Assembly (NCBI GenBank): GCA_902493515.1
Contig: CABUPE010000018.1
Location: 1-48,824, forward strand
Origin: an uncultured Collinsella sp.
GTDB taxonomy: Bacteria > Actinomycetota > Coriobacteriia > Coriobacteriales > Coriobacteriaceae
Length of the DNA stretch: 48,824 bases
Direction of reading: 5' to 3'
Below, in pieces: positions 24,620-32,902 of this stretch. Positions within the stretch are counted from its first letter, which is position 1, and each line of letters begins with the position of its first letter. A program made the position numbers and the translations under genes. Below the pieces are notes generated by a model. It ran no database searches and had not been told where the DNA came from. It was given only the letters and a program-made list of their open reading frames with translations.

Positions 24620-27247
24620 ATGAGAATCGATAAGCTAGCAATGACATCGCGCGAGGCGCTGCAGACCGCCATGAGCACGGCTGCCGATGCGCAGGCCGGC
24701 GCGGTGGAGCCGATTCACCTGCTGTCTGCCCTGCTCGGTGCCGGTGAGCGCAATATCTCCGTGATCATTGAGCGCATCGGTGCCGACCCGGCTCAGCTTG
24801 CACGCTCCACACAGGATGCCATCGACCACGCGCCCAAGGTTTCGGGCGAGGGCCAGCAGATGGGCCTGTCCAATGAGCTCGTCCGCGTCATCGAGAAGGC
24901 CGAGAAGAAGGCCACCAAGATGGACGACAGCTTTGTGGTGACCGAGCATCTGCTGATGGCGCTTGCCGAGGACAAGGGCGAGGCGGGCCGCGTACTGCGC
25001 GACGCCGGCGTCACCAAGGAGCGCATCGAGCAGGTCTACGAGGAGCTGCGTGGCGATGACCGCGTGACATCTGCCGAGGACAAGACCCAGTTTGAGGCAC
25101 TGGAGCAGTACGGTCGCAACATCTGCGATCTGGCCCGCGCCGGCAAGCTCGACCCGGTCATCGGCCGTACCGATGAGATTCGCCGCACCATCCAGGTCCT
25201 GTCCCGTCGCACCAAGAACAACCCCGTGCTCATCGGTGAGCCGGGCGTCGGCAAGACGGCCATCGTCGAGGGCATCGCCCAGCGTATCGTGGCCGGCGAC
25301 GTGCCGAGCACCCTGCGCGACCGCGACCTTATCGAGCTCGACATGAGCGCGCTGGTCGCCGGCGCCAAGTACCGCGGCGAGTTCGAGGACCGCTTGAAGG
25401 CCGTGCTCAAGGAAGTCCAAAAGTCCGAAGGCAAGGTCATCCTGTTCATCGATGAGCTACACACCATCGTGGGCGCGGGCGCCACCGAGGGCTCCATGGA
25501 CGCCGGCAACATCCTCAAGCCGGCGCTCGCCCGTGGCGACCTGCATGCGATCGGCGCGACTACGCTTGACGAATACCGCAAGTACATCGAGAAGGACGCG
25601 GCGCTCGCCCGTCGTTTCCAGACCGTGATGGTCTCCGAGCCCTCCGTCGAGGACACCATTTCGATTCTGCGTGGCCTGAAGGAGAAGTACGAGATCTTCC
25701 ACGGCGTGCATATCACCGATAGCGCGCTCGTGGCGGCTGCCGACCTCTCCGATCGCTACATCGCCGACCGCTTCCTGCCAGACAAAGCCATCGACTTGGT
25801 CGATGAGGCGGCAAGCCGCCTGCGCATGGAGCTCGATAGCATGCCGGTCGAGATCGATGCCACCACGCGTCAGCTCACCCAGCTGCAGATCGAGGAGCAG
25901 GCGCTCATGAAGGAGACCGACGACGCCTCCAAGGAGCGCCTGGAAGCCCTGCGCCAGGAAATCGCCGAGGTCCAGGAAAAACTCAACGTGCAAAAGGCTG
26001 GCTGGCTCAACCAGAAGAACGCCATCGACCACGTGCAAGAGCTCAAGGGACAGCTCGACGAGGCCAAGAGCGAAGAGGAGCGCGCGACGCGCAATGGCGA
26101 CCTGGGCCGTGCGTCCGAGCTGCGCTACTCCGTGATTCCGGGCTTGCAGCAGCAGATTCAGGATTCCGAGGCCGCGCTCGAGGCGCAAAAGCAGCAGGAC
26201 GGCGAGGGTCTCAACGAACAGGTGACCTCCGATGAGATCGCAGAGGTCGTGAGCGCCTGGACCGGCGTGCCCGTGTCCAAGATGATGCAGGGCGAGCTCG
26301 ACAAGCTGAAGGGCTTGGAGGGCGAGCTGCATAAGCGCGTCATCGGCCAGGACGAGGCCGTCTCCGCCGTCGCCGCAGCTGTGCGCCGCAGCCGTGCGGG
26401 CCTCTCCGATCCGGACAAGCCCATCGGAAGCTTCTTCTTCCTGGGTCCCACCGGCGTGGGCAAGACCGAGCTCGCCAAGGCGCTGGCCGAGTGCCTGTTC
26501 GACGACGAGCGCGCGCTCGTGCGTATCGACATGTCCGAGTACATGGAGAAGTTCAGCGTCCAACGTCTGATCGGTGCGCCCCCGGGATACGTGGGTTACG
26601 ACGAGGGCGGCCAGCTCACCGAGGCAGTGCGCCGTCGTCCGTACTCAGTGATCTTGCTCGACGAGATGGAGAAGGCCCATCCGGATGTCTTCAACGTACT
26701 GCTGCAGGTGCTCGACGACGGTCGTCTGACCGATGGCCAGGGTCGCCAGGTGTCCTTCAAGAACACGATCATCATCATGACGTCTAACGTGGGCTCCAAG
26801 GCTATCGCCGACTTGTCGGGCAAGGACGAGGAGGAGATGCGTCACCAGGTCGACTCGGCCATGGCTCAGACCTTCCGTCCCGAGTTCCTCAACCGTATCG
26901 ACGATATCGTGGTGTTCCATCCGCTTGGCATGGCGCAGATCGAAAAGATCGTCGATATTCAGCTCGCCGACGTCCGCGCGCGTCTGGCCAAGGAGCGCAT
27001 GACGCTTGCCATCACCCCGGCGGCCAAGCAGATGCTTGCTGTGGGCGGCCTGGACCCGGTGTTTGGTGCCCGTCCGCTCAAACGTCTGGTTCAGCGCGAG
27101 GTCGTGGATGTCATCGCCGCCGCCATCATCGACGGCACGGTGCGCGAGGGCGATCAGGTGACGGTCGATGTCGACAAGGACGGTGGCTTTACCGTCGTGT
27201 GCGACAACACGCCGGCGGCCACCTACGAGGTCCCCGACGCAGAGTAA
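24620..27247 (+). CDS. clpB: ClpB disaggregase
   Basis: An 875-aa AAA+ hexameric disaggregase that works with DnaK. Order: N-terminal Clp repeat domain (1-145); NBD1 with Walker A GEPGVGKT and Walker B VILFIDELH; the coiled-coil M domain (about 410-525) that distinguishes ClpB from ClpA/C; NBD2 with GPTGVGKTELAK, VILLDEMEKAHPDV and sensor GARPLKR. Full length. AGAGGTGAT precedes ATG 24620; an internal ATG at codon 8 is an alternative start. Confidence 0.98.
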   Translation: MRIDKLAMTSREALQTAMSTAADAQAGAVEPIHLLSALLGAGERNISVIIERIGADPAQLARSTQDAIDHAPKVSGEGQQMGLSNELVRVIEKAEKKATKMDDSFVVTEHLLMALAEDKGEAGRVLRDAGVTKERIEQVYEELRGDDRVTSAEDKTQFEALEQYGRNICDLARAGKLDPVIGRTDEIRRTIQVLSRRTKNNPVLIGEPGVGKTAIVEGIAQRIVAGDVPSTLRDRDLIELDMSALVAGAKYRGEFEDRLKAVLKEVQKSEGKVILFIDELHTIVGAGATEGSMDAGNILKPALARGDLHAIGATTLDEYRKYIEKDAALARRFQTVMVSEPSVEDTISILRGLKEKYEIFHGVHITDSALVAAADLSDRYIADRFLPDKAIDLVDEAASRLRMELDSMPVEIDATTRQLTQLQIEEQALMKETDDASKERLEALRQEIAEVQEKLNVQKAGWLNQKNAIDHVQELKGQLDEAKSEEERATRNGDLGRASELRYSVIPGLQQQIQDSEAALEAQKQQDGEGLNEQVTSDEIAEVVSAWTGVPVSKMMQGELDKLKGLEGELHKRVIGQDEAVSAVAAAVRRSRAGLSDPDKPIGSFFFLGPTGVGKTELAKALAECLFDDERALVRIDMSEYMEKFSVQRLIGAPPGYVGYDEGGQLTEAVRRRPYSVILLDEMEKAHPDVFNVLLQVLDDGRLTDGQGRQVSFKNTIIIMTSNVGSKAIADLSGKDEEEMRHQVDSAMAQTFRPEFLNRIDDIVVFHPLGMAQIEKIVDIQLADVRARLAKERMTLAITPAAKQMLAVGGLDPVFGARPLKRLVQREVVDVIAAAIIDGTVREGDQVTVDVDKDGGFTVVCDNTPAATYEVPDAE

Positions 27248-27290
27248 ATTATGGGGCCGGCTTTAACCGCACCTCATCGCAAAACGCCAA

Positions 27291-27326
27291 GGGCGGCGGA
27301 TCCAATTGGGTCCGCCGCCCTTTTTT
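27291..27326 (+). terminator. Terminator of clpB
   Basis: GGGCGGCGGA pairs with TCCGCCGCCC around TCCAATTGGG and is followed by six T. A classic intrinsic terminator. Confidence 0.93.
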
Positions 27327-27378
27327 CGTGCGACAATCGATGATGTTGAGCATGAGTACATGGCAAGGAGATATGCAG

Positions 27379-27573
27379 ATGATAGACGAGAACAAGACAA
27401 ACACGCCGGCGACCGATGTCGCACCCGCCGCACCCAAGCCTGTGCCTAAGCCGGCGCCCAAGCCGCGCGATCCCTACATCCGTGCCGAGAACGAGGACGA
27501 TGACGGCTACGATCCCTACAGCGACCGACGACCCGAGCGCGAGCCAATGTTCGAAGCCGACCCCTGGCGCTAG
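27379..27573 (+). CDS. Small Pro/Lys- then Asp/Glu-rich protein
   Basis: A 64-aa protein without a recognised family. Residues 8-32 are an Ala-Pro-Lys track (PKPVPKPAPKPRDP), then an acidic tail with DDDGYDPYSDRRPERE. It is probably disordered and cytoplasmic. AAGGAG sits 8 bases before the ATG at 27379, which makes translation plausible; an earlier ATG at 27373 is too close to that site. It follows clpB's terminator and so has its own promoter. Confidence 0.6.
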   Translation: MIDENKTNTPATDVAPAAPKPVPKPAPKPRDPYIRAENEDDDGYDPYSDRRPEREPMFEADPWR

Positions 27574-27607
27574 TTGCATCAAGTAACTAATTTGGCGATG
27601 ATTTTCT

Positions 27608-27637
27608 GGGACGGGGTAGTCAAAAAAGCCCCGTCCC
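27608..27637. terminator. Hairpin after the 64-aa gene
   Basis: GGGACGGGG and CCCCGTCCC pair perfectly around a 12-base A-rich loop. No U-tract follows on the plus strand, so termination is uncertain. Confidence 0.45.
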
Positions 27638-27748
27638 AAATCGACTGTCCAGGGAGTCGCATTCGAGCTTGGTTGTCCTCTCAGCCACTCGGCATCCTTC
27701 GAGCAGTAATAGTGAAAAACTTGCTTAAGTGTTAATCAAGTCAGACAT

Positions 27749-27808
27749 AATCTTGCTCTCTAATTAATCAAGAATCGCTATAATTTTGATTAGCTAGAGA
27801 GCAAGATT
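27749..27808 (+). promoter_or_regulatory. Large palindrome over the promoter of the DUF4143 ATPase
   Basis: The left arm 27749-27771 and the right arm 27786-27808 (outer part AATCTTGCTCTCTA, inner TTAATCAA) are near-perfect complements with one bulge-like difference. TATAAT (27779-27784) lies in the centre, and the right arm ends directly before the GGAG ribosome site. The segment is AT-rich, unlike its surroundings. It may be an operator or fold in the leader. Confidence 0.7.
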
Positions 27809-27816
27809 GGAGAATC

Positions 27817-29169
27817 ATGGCATTCAACGACTTGATCGCCCAGAAAATAAAGGACTTTGAACAGCAGGGGGTTCCGCAGGTCTTTGAGCGAGACCTTGAT
27901 CTAGGAAACCCACAGGAGCCAAAGCGCGACAACATCGTAAATGTGATTGTGGGGGCCCGCCGTTGTGGAAAGACGTATCGCCTGTATCAGGAGATGCGGC
28001 GGCTTCAGAGCCGGGGCGTCGAGCTTGACCGGATGCTTTACTTCAATTTTGAGGATGAGCGCTTGCGCCCGTATGAGCCATCGCTGCTGGCGGACGTGCT
28101 CGACACGTTCTATGCGCTGTATCCTGTTGCTCGAACCGAGGGCGCTTACATTTTCTTTGACGAGATCCAGGAAATTCCCGAATGGGGTGCGTTTCTGCGG
28201 CGTGTAGTCGATACGGAGAAAGCGACCGTCTATGTGACGGGATCTTCTTCTAAGATGCTGTCCTCAGAACTTAAGAGCGAGTTCAGGGGTCGTTCTCTTG
28301 TGCGAGAGCTTTTTCCGTTGAGTTTTTCGGAATACGTTCGATATAAGACGGGGAGCGTTCTCGAGTCAGATGCGACCTTTTCCCCGAGCGATGCAGCGCT
28401 GCTTCGACATCATCTGATCGGGTATCTTGAACGAGGTGGATTCATCGCGACACTTGAGCAGACGCCTGCAGACGCGATTCAGCTGCTACAGGAATATGCT
28501 TCGCGAACGGTCGCCATGGACGTCGTTGAACGTTACGACGTCAAGAACCCTCGCCTGGCATCGCTGTTCTTGACGCGGTGTATGGCATCTTCGGGACGAG
28601 AGCTGTCAGTGAACAAAGTGTACAACGAGTTCAAGAGCAGACAGATACCCGTCAGTCGTAATTCGCTCAGCGACTTACTTGAGTATTATGAGGACGCCTA
28701 CCTGTTATTTTCTGTGCCGGAGTTCACGCGTTCACTGGCAAATAACATGCGGTCTGCGTCTAAGGTCTACGCTGTCGACCCTGCGATGTTTGGAGCATTC
28801 TCTCCCGCATCGGCATTGGACCAGGGCCAGAGGCTCGAGACCGCAGTGTTCAATGCGCTAAGAAGAAGGACTCCCGCGGTGAGGACCGGCTCGGTCTGCC
28901 GCCTGCTAATCAAAGAGAAGAGCAAAAGCCATGAGGTGGACTTTGTGGCTGGGGATGCGCTTCTCATGCGGGCTTATAGCCTGATTCAGGTGAGTGCGGA
29001 TATGGCAAGTGAGAAAACGCGCGAGCGCGAAATCGCCGCGCTTGATGCCTCGATGGCCCAGTTTGATCTTGGCGAGTCGGCAATCGTTACCATGGATGAA
29101 CAGACCGATATTCCATGCGAGCACGGTGTGATACACGTTATGCCCGCATGGAAGTGGCTCCTTGCCTAA
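27817..29169 (+). CDS. AAA ATPase with C-terminal DUF4143 nuclease-like domain
   Basis: A 450-aa protein of the AAA_14/DUF4143 group. Walker A is GARRCGKT (about residue 47), Walker B YIFFDEIQEIPEWG, sensor VYVTGSSS. The C-terminal domain has the PD-(D/E)xK-like order LETAVFNALRR, EVDFV and LIQVSADM. Such genes are common, mobile and often toxin-like or defence-associated, with no settled function. Codon use is less GC-biased than that of neighbours, suggesting transfer. GGAG is five bases before ATG 27817. Single gene. Confidence 0.9.
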   Translation: MAFNDLIAQKIKDFEQQGVPQVFERDLDLGNPQEPKRDNIVNVIVGARRCGKTYRLYQEMRRLQSRGVELDRMLYFNFEDERLRPYEPSLLADVLDTFYALYPVARTEGAYIFFDEIQEIPEWGAFLRRVVDTEKATVYVTGSSSKMLSSELKSEFRGRSLVRELFPLSFSEYVRYKTGSVLESDATFSPSDAALLRHHLIGYLERGGFIATLEQTPADAIQLLQEYASRTVAMDVVERYDVKNPRLASLFLTRCMASSGRELSVNKVYNEFKSRQIPVSRNSLSDLLEYYEDAYLLFSVPEFTRSLANNMRSASKVYAVDPAMFGAFSPASALDQGQRLETAVFNALRRRTPAVRTGSVCRLLIKEKSKSHEVDFVAGDALLMRAYSLIQVSADMASEKTREREIAALDASMAQFDLGESAIVTMDEQTDIPCEHGVIHVMPAWKWLLA

Positions 29170-29242
29170 TCATCTATGGGCCTGTGGGGTCAGGACCTCC
29201 TGGCTCCTTCATCACGGTTGGGGAGCACCTTGCTGCGCCAGG

Positions 29243-30739
29243 CTAGTCCTGGGCTTTGATACTCGGCAGCAGGATCTGCGCGAGGTAGTCGGTTTCGAGC
29301 TTAGTGGCACCATCGGCCTTGCCGTCTTTACCCACCAGGTCGTTCTTGATCTGGCTATACGTATAGCGGTTGCCGGTCGTAAGCTCGACAAGCTCAATGG
29401 CCGTGTCCATGGGGTAGGTTGACACGGGGTTCTGCGTCCGTCCGTTGATGGTCTGGGGCACCACGTACGGATAGACGGGGCCGCTGGCGTAGACGGTATA
29501 ACCGTTGCCTAGATTGGCCGCACCCAAAACCGTATCGCCTTCATCGGGCGTAAAGCTCTCGCCCTCGCGCACCGCGACGAGCGTCACGAGCGGCGTATTG
29601 GCGTCGTCGCCCAGATAGATGCATAGCGTGCTGCCGTTTTGCCAAGTCTCGACCTTGCCGTACCACTCGACGGGGATATCGAGCTGGTAAAGGTCGGTTG
29701 CCTTGTGACGGGCGTCGGCATCACGGGCCACCTGTGCCTTTTGCGCGCTCACGGCATTGACGGCGGCGTCGCGCCGCGCGGTTGCCGCCTGCTGGAGCAC
29801 CTTGGCGGTGGCGGCGGAGCTCGCACCGCCCTCCTCGGCATATTTGGCGGCGGCATCGATCTGGTCGTCGGTTACCGTGTCGGCCGAAGGCACCTTGAGC
29901 TTAAAGGTAGCCTGGGCACTCAAATCCTGTCCATCGCTCTTAACGGTGACCTGCGTCTTGGTGGTCGGGACGGTATAGATGGTGCCGTCGGCCGCGATGG
30001 GGGAGGCAGCGATGGAGAGCGTGTAATCGCCGGGCAGCAGTTTGATGCCGCGGCCGTGCTCGTCAACATAGAGCGTTTCGCTCACGGAGGAGCCGTCAGA
30101 ATCCTGACCGCTCGCCTGTACGGGAATCTTGGAGCCAGTGGAACAGTCGAGGCCCGCGGCATGCACGCCAATCTGCACTGACATCATCGTGTGGGCATTG
30201 GCGGCGACAGCGGCAGCCTGCTCTTGCTGATATCCGTTCCAGGCAGCATAGCCTGCACCGCCGACGACGAGCGCGACGGCCACGACACCGGCGACCATCA
30301 GATTGCGGCGCTTGGGCGACATCTTGCGATGGCGAACCTCGGCCTCGCGTGCCGAGGGAACGGACGGCAGGGGAATATCGCCCATGGCGATGGTCTCGTC
30401 CACGGCTGGTGCGGAACCCAGGCCAGGAAGCTCGCGGGTCAGCGAATCCTCGGCCGGTAAGCTGTCGAGCAGGACGGTTTCCTCGCCTGTGTCGGATTCG
30501 GGCTGGTTGCCGGCCTCGCTTTCGGTGTCTTCGTGATCTGCCTCATCTTCGGCAGGCTCGACGTCGTCTGCATCCTGATCATCGGACTGCGCCTCGGCTT
30601 CCGGCTCATCCTGCACATCAACGCCCGAATCGTCAAACGCAATCTCATCGAGTGAAATCCGGTCTAAGCTCTCCAAGGCCTCAGCGCAAGCTTCTGCATC
30701 TTGGGCCGCATCCTCTTGACCCATCGTCTCATCTTTCAT
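29243..30739 (-). CDS. Single-pass membrane protein with acidic cytoplasmic tail, function unknown
   Basis: A 498-aa protein. Residues 1-150 are very acidic and disordered. KMSPKRRNLMV then introduces one membrane helix (VAGVVAVALVVGGAGYAAW, about 153-171). The rest is extracytoplasmic: an N-terminal Ig-like beta region with GDYTLSI and KTQVTV, an Ala-rich helical segment, and a C-terminal beta domain. The topology resembles envelope sensing or assembly proteins, but I recognise no family. ATG 30739 is chosen because GGGGGA precedes it at 6-7 bases; the longer frame has no site. Confidence 0.8.
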   Translation of the reverse strand: MKDETMGQEDAAQDAEACAEALESLDRISLDEIAFDDSGVDVQDEPEAEAQSDDQDADDVEPAEDEADHEDTESEAGNQPESDTGEETVLLDSLPAEDSLTRELPGLGSAPAVDETIAMGDIPLPSVPSAREAEVRHRKMSPKRRNLMVAGVVAVALVVGGAGYAAWNGYQQEQAAAVAANAHTMMSVQIGVHAAGLDCSTGSKIPVQASGQDSDGSSVSETLYVDEHGRGIKLLPGDYTLSIAASPIAADGTIYTVPTTKTQVTVKSDGQDLSAQATFKLKVPSADTVTDDQIDAAAKYAEEGGASSAATAKVLQQAATARRDAAVNAVSAQKAQVARDADARHKATDLYQLDIPVEWYGKVETWQNGSTLCIYLGDDANTPLVTLVAVREGESFTPDEGDTVLGAANLGNGYTVYASGPVYPYVVPQTINGRTQNPVSTYPMDTAIELVELTTGNRYTYSQIKNDLVGKDGKADGATKLETDYLAQILLPSIKAQD

Positions 30740-30870
30740 ATATCCCCCAAGCTCAATATCGGGACAACACTGTACCCAAAAACGGGACCCCATAGAGCCG
30801 CCGTATGATTTGAAATCCGATTTTATATATGCGCATGTTTTTGAATAGATGAATAAGACGCAACGACAAA

Positions 30871-30910
30871 AGCCCCCGGAAAGCGAGTGATGAAACGCTT
30901 TCCGGGGGCT
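30871..30910 (-). terminator. Terminator of the TetR/membrane-protein operon
   Basis: AGCCCCCGGAAAGCG and CGCTTTCCGGGGGCT are perfect 15-bp arms. On the minus strand the stem is followed by TTTTGTCG. Confidence 0.88.
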
Positions 30911-30978
30911 CTGCGAGACATTGGATTGAAAATCCTGGCGGGCGGGCCTATGCCCAAGCGCCAACAGCGACCAACATG

Positions 30979-31986
30979 TTACTCGGCGTGAGCGTAATCA
31001 ACCTTGGCGCGGCGAGCGGTGGCCTTCTCCCAATCGCTGGTGCCCTCAAAGACATCCTGCTTGTAGGGATTGCGGCCGAGCTTCTTGGCGCGGTAGGCGA
31101 TGTAGATGATCGCGGCGACGTTGGCGACCAGTGCGGCGATTGAGACCGCGGTAGCGGCGCCGGGGTCGAGCGTGGAGTGGGTCACAAAGACGGACTCCTC
31201 CTGGAAGTACGGGAACACCTGGGCAAACATGCACCAAATGGCCAGCGTAAAGGCGCGGTTCTGGATCCAGCCGCCCTTGTTCCAGATAAAGGCGGCGACG
31301 GTGGGCGCCAACAGCAGCGCAAAGCCGCAGAACCAGGAATGGGTGGGCAGGCAGTTGTAGGTGTAGCAGAAGTTCCAGATGTCGTAGGCGATGATGTAGA
31401 CCCAGGTCATGTCGGGCCACAGCATGTCGGTTTGATCCTCGGAGGCGTAGACGCTCCACCAACCGGTCATGCAGAAGATGTTGATGATACCGGCGATGCC
31501 GTTGAACACGTTGTTCCAGCCGGCCAGCTGCGTGGCGCCCTCGGAGGTGACCCAAGTGGACTGGCCCAGGACAAAGAAGTGGTAGGCGCTCTCAAAGTCG
31601 GACACGACGGCGATCATGATGTTGATGGCGACGATCACAAACGGCCACGCACGGAACCAATGCGCCTTGCCGATCTTTCCCCACTGGTACTTAATGGCAA
31701 TGAAGCCCCAGCAACCGGCCAGCGCAGCGTATACCTTGGCGTAGTGGAACCAGCTGTTCTGGTACACATGGGTGGGGTTGGTGAGCGCCCACTCGGCACC
31801 CTGCGAAACGCCCACGGCGATGGCGACGCAGTAGATGGTCATGGCCAGCGGAGCCACGCCAAAGATGATTGCCGCGCCCAGCTTAGTGCGGCGGCCGACC
31901 TCGTTGAGCACGATGAGGCCAATAAAGACCATGGCCCAGCCGGCCCAGTGGATAAGGGTATCGCTACCCCAAACATCGAACAGCAT
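30979..31986 (-). CDS. Polytopic membrane protein (DUF5692-like)
   Basis: A 335-aa integral membrane protein with about 8-9 hydrophobic helices rich in Trp and Tyr, for example HWAGWAMVFIGLIVLNEVG at the N-terminus. I associate it with DUF5692 from its general sequence character; function is unknown. AAAGGAGAG precedes ATG 31986. It follows tetR by 63 bp on the same strand, so TetR probably controls it together with the divergent flavoprotein. A transporter or sensor of the TetR ligand would fit, but this is inference. Confidence 0.75.
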   Translation of the reverse strand: MLFDVWGSDTLIHWAGWAMVFIGLIVLNEVGRRTKLGAAIIFGVAPLAMTIYCVAIAVGVSQGAEWALTNPTHVYQNSWFHYAKVYAALAGCWGFIAIKYQWGKIGKAHWFRAWPFVIVAINIMIAVVSDFESAYHFFVLGQSTWVTSEGATQLAGWNNVFNGIAGIINIFCMTGWWSVYASEDQTDMLWPDMTWVYIIAYDIWNFCYTYNCLPTHSWFCGFALLLAPTVAAFIWNKGGWIQNRAFTLAIWCMFAQVFPYFQEESVFVTHSTLDPGAATAVSIAALVANVAAIIYIAYRAKKLGRNPYKQDVFEGTSDWEKATARRAKVDYAHAE

Positions 31987-32049
31987 GCTGCTCTCCTTTC
32001 ACACGCCCGCGGCCCCTCTTCTGATCGCGGGCAGTTTGGCCAAATGTCG

Positions 32050-32712
32050 TCAGTTCTGGGGCTTGCGCTCCGGATACTTGGCGGTATAGCCCTCGATGTG
32101 GAGTGTCGAGGCGATGATTTCCTTGACCGTTTCGTCGGGCACATCGGGGTGCGTGCGGATATACATCAAAAGACCCATGATGAGGGTGTAGAACGTCTCG
32201 TAGACATGGTCGATGCGTAGCTCATGATGGGCGACAAAATCCACTACGGTGGTGTCGCAGATATACTGCGCCACGCGCTGGACCACGTTGTGCAAAAAGC
32301 CGCCGTAGAGCGCGCCGCTGCTCGAGGTGAGCGTGCTCGGCAGCTCGTGGCCGCTGGCGACCAGGCGCTTAAAGAGCGGGGCGATGGTGTCGAGCGCGCC
32401 CTCGATGTCGCCAACCGTGCGGCTGGCGTTCCACTGCTCGAGCTCGGAGATAAAGCCGTCGATCGCCTCGTCCATGACGGCGGTGACGGCGGCGTCCATA
32501 TCGGCAAAGTAGTGGTAGAACAATGAACGCGTGCAGCCGGCTCGCTTGGTCACGGCCGATACCGATAGGTGGGACACGCCCAGCTCGGAGCTTACGGTAC
32601 GTACGGCATCGAGGATCTCGCGACGGCGTTCGTCGCCCGTCAGGCGCTTTGCCGCGCTATCGGATGCGGGAACGGCATCGACCACAGAGGTATCTGCTGT
32701 GTTGTTGCCCAT
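32050..32712 (-). CDS. TetR-family regulator
   Basis: A 220-aa protein. The HTH (about 17-63) contains LSVSAVTKRAGCTRSLFYHYFADM, the typical TetR recognition helix. The C-terminal ligand domain is helical and variable. I start at ATG 32712, seven bases after AGGCGG; the ATG six codons upstream has its SD-like sequence directly adjoining. Divergent from the 924-aa oxidoreductase with twin palindromes between them, so it should repress both directions. Confidence 0.92.
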   Translation of the reverse strand: MGNNTADTSVVDAVPASDSAAKRLTGDERRREILDAVRTVSSELGVSHLSVSAVTKRAGCTRSLFYHYFADMDAAVTAVMDEAIDGFISELEQWNASRTVGDIEGALDTIAPLFKRLVASGHELPSTLTSSSGALYGGFLHNVVQRVAQYICDTTVVDFVAHHELRIDHVYETFYTLIMGLLMYIRTHPDVPDETVKEIIASTLHIEGYTAKYPERKPQN

Positions 32713-32771
32713 GTTTTTGCCGCCTTTCATCCTCTTTTGCCTGACCGTTCGCCTAACAGTCTTGAATATTG

Positions 32772-32809
32772 TTGACGGTTCGTCAATACTATTTTTGACA
32801 CAATGTCAA
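32772..32809. promoter_or_regulatory. Twin 15-bp operators between tetR and the oxidoreductase
   Basis: TTGACG-GTT-CGTCAA (32772-32786) and TTGACA-CAA-TGTCAA (32795-32809) are two perfect palindromes of the form TTGACR-N3-YGTCAA with centres 23 bp apart. They are the natural targets of the adjacent TetR protein. Confidence 0.8.
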
Positions 32810-32902
32810 CTAATGGCGGGTGAACGGCATGGGGCATGCCCGGCCTGCAAAAAAAGAGGGGCGCCGCGGTCTCGCCGGGCTGTGGCAAGAGAAGGGACAA
32901 CC

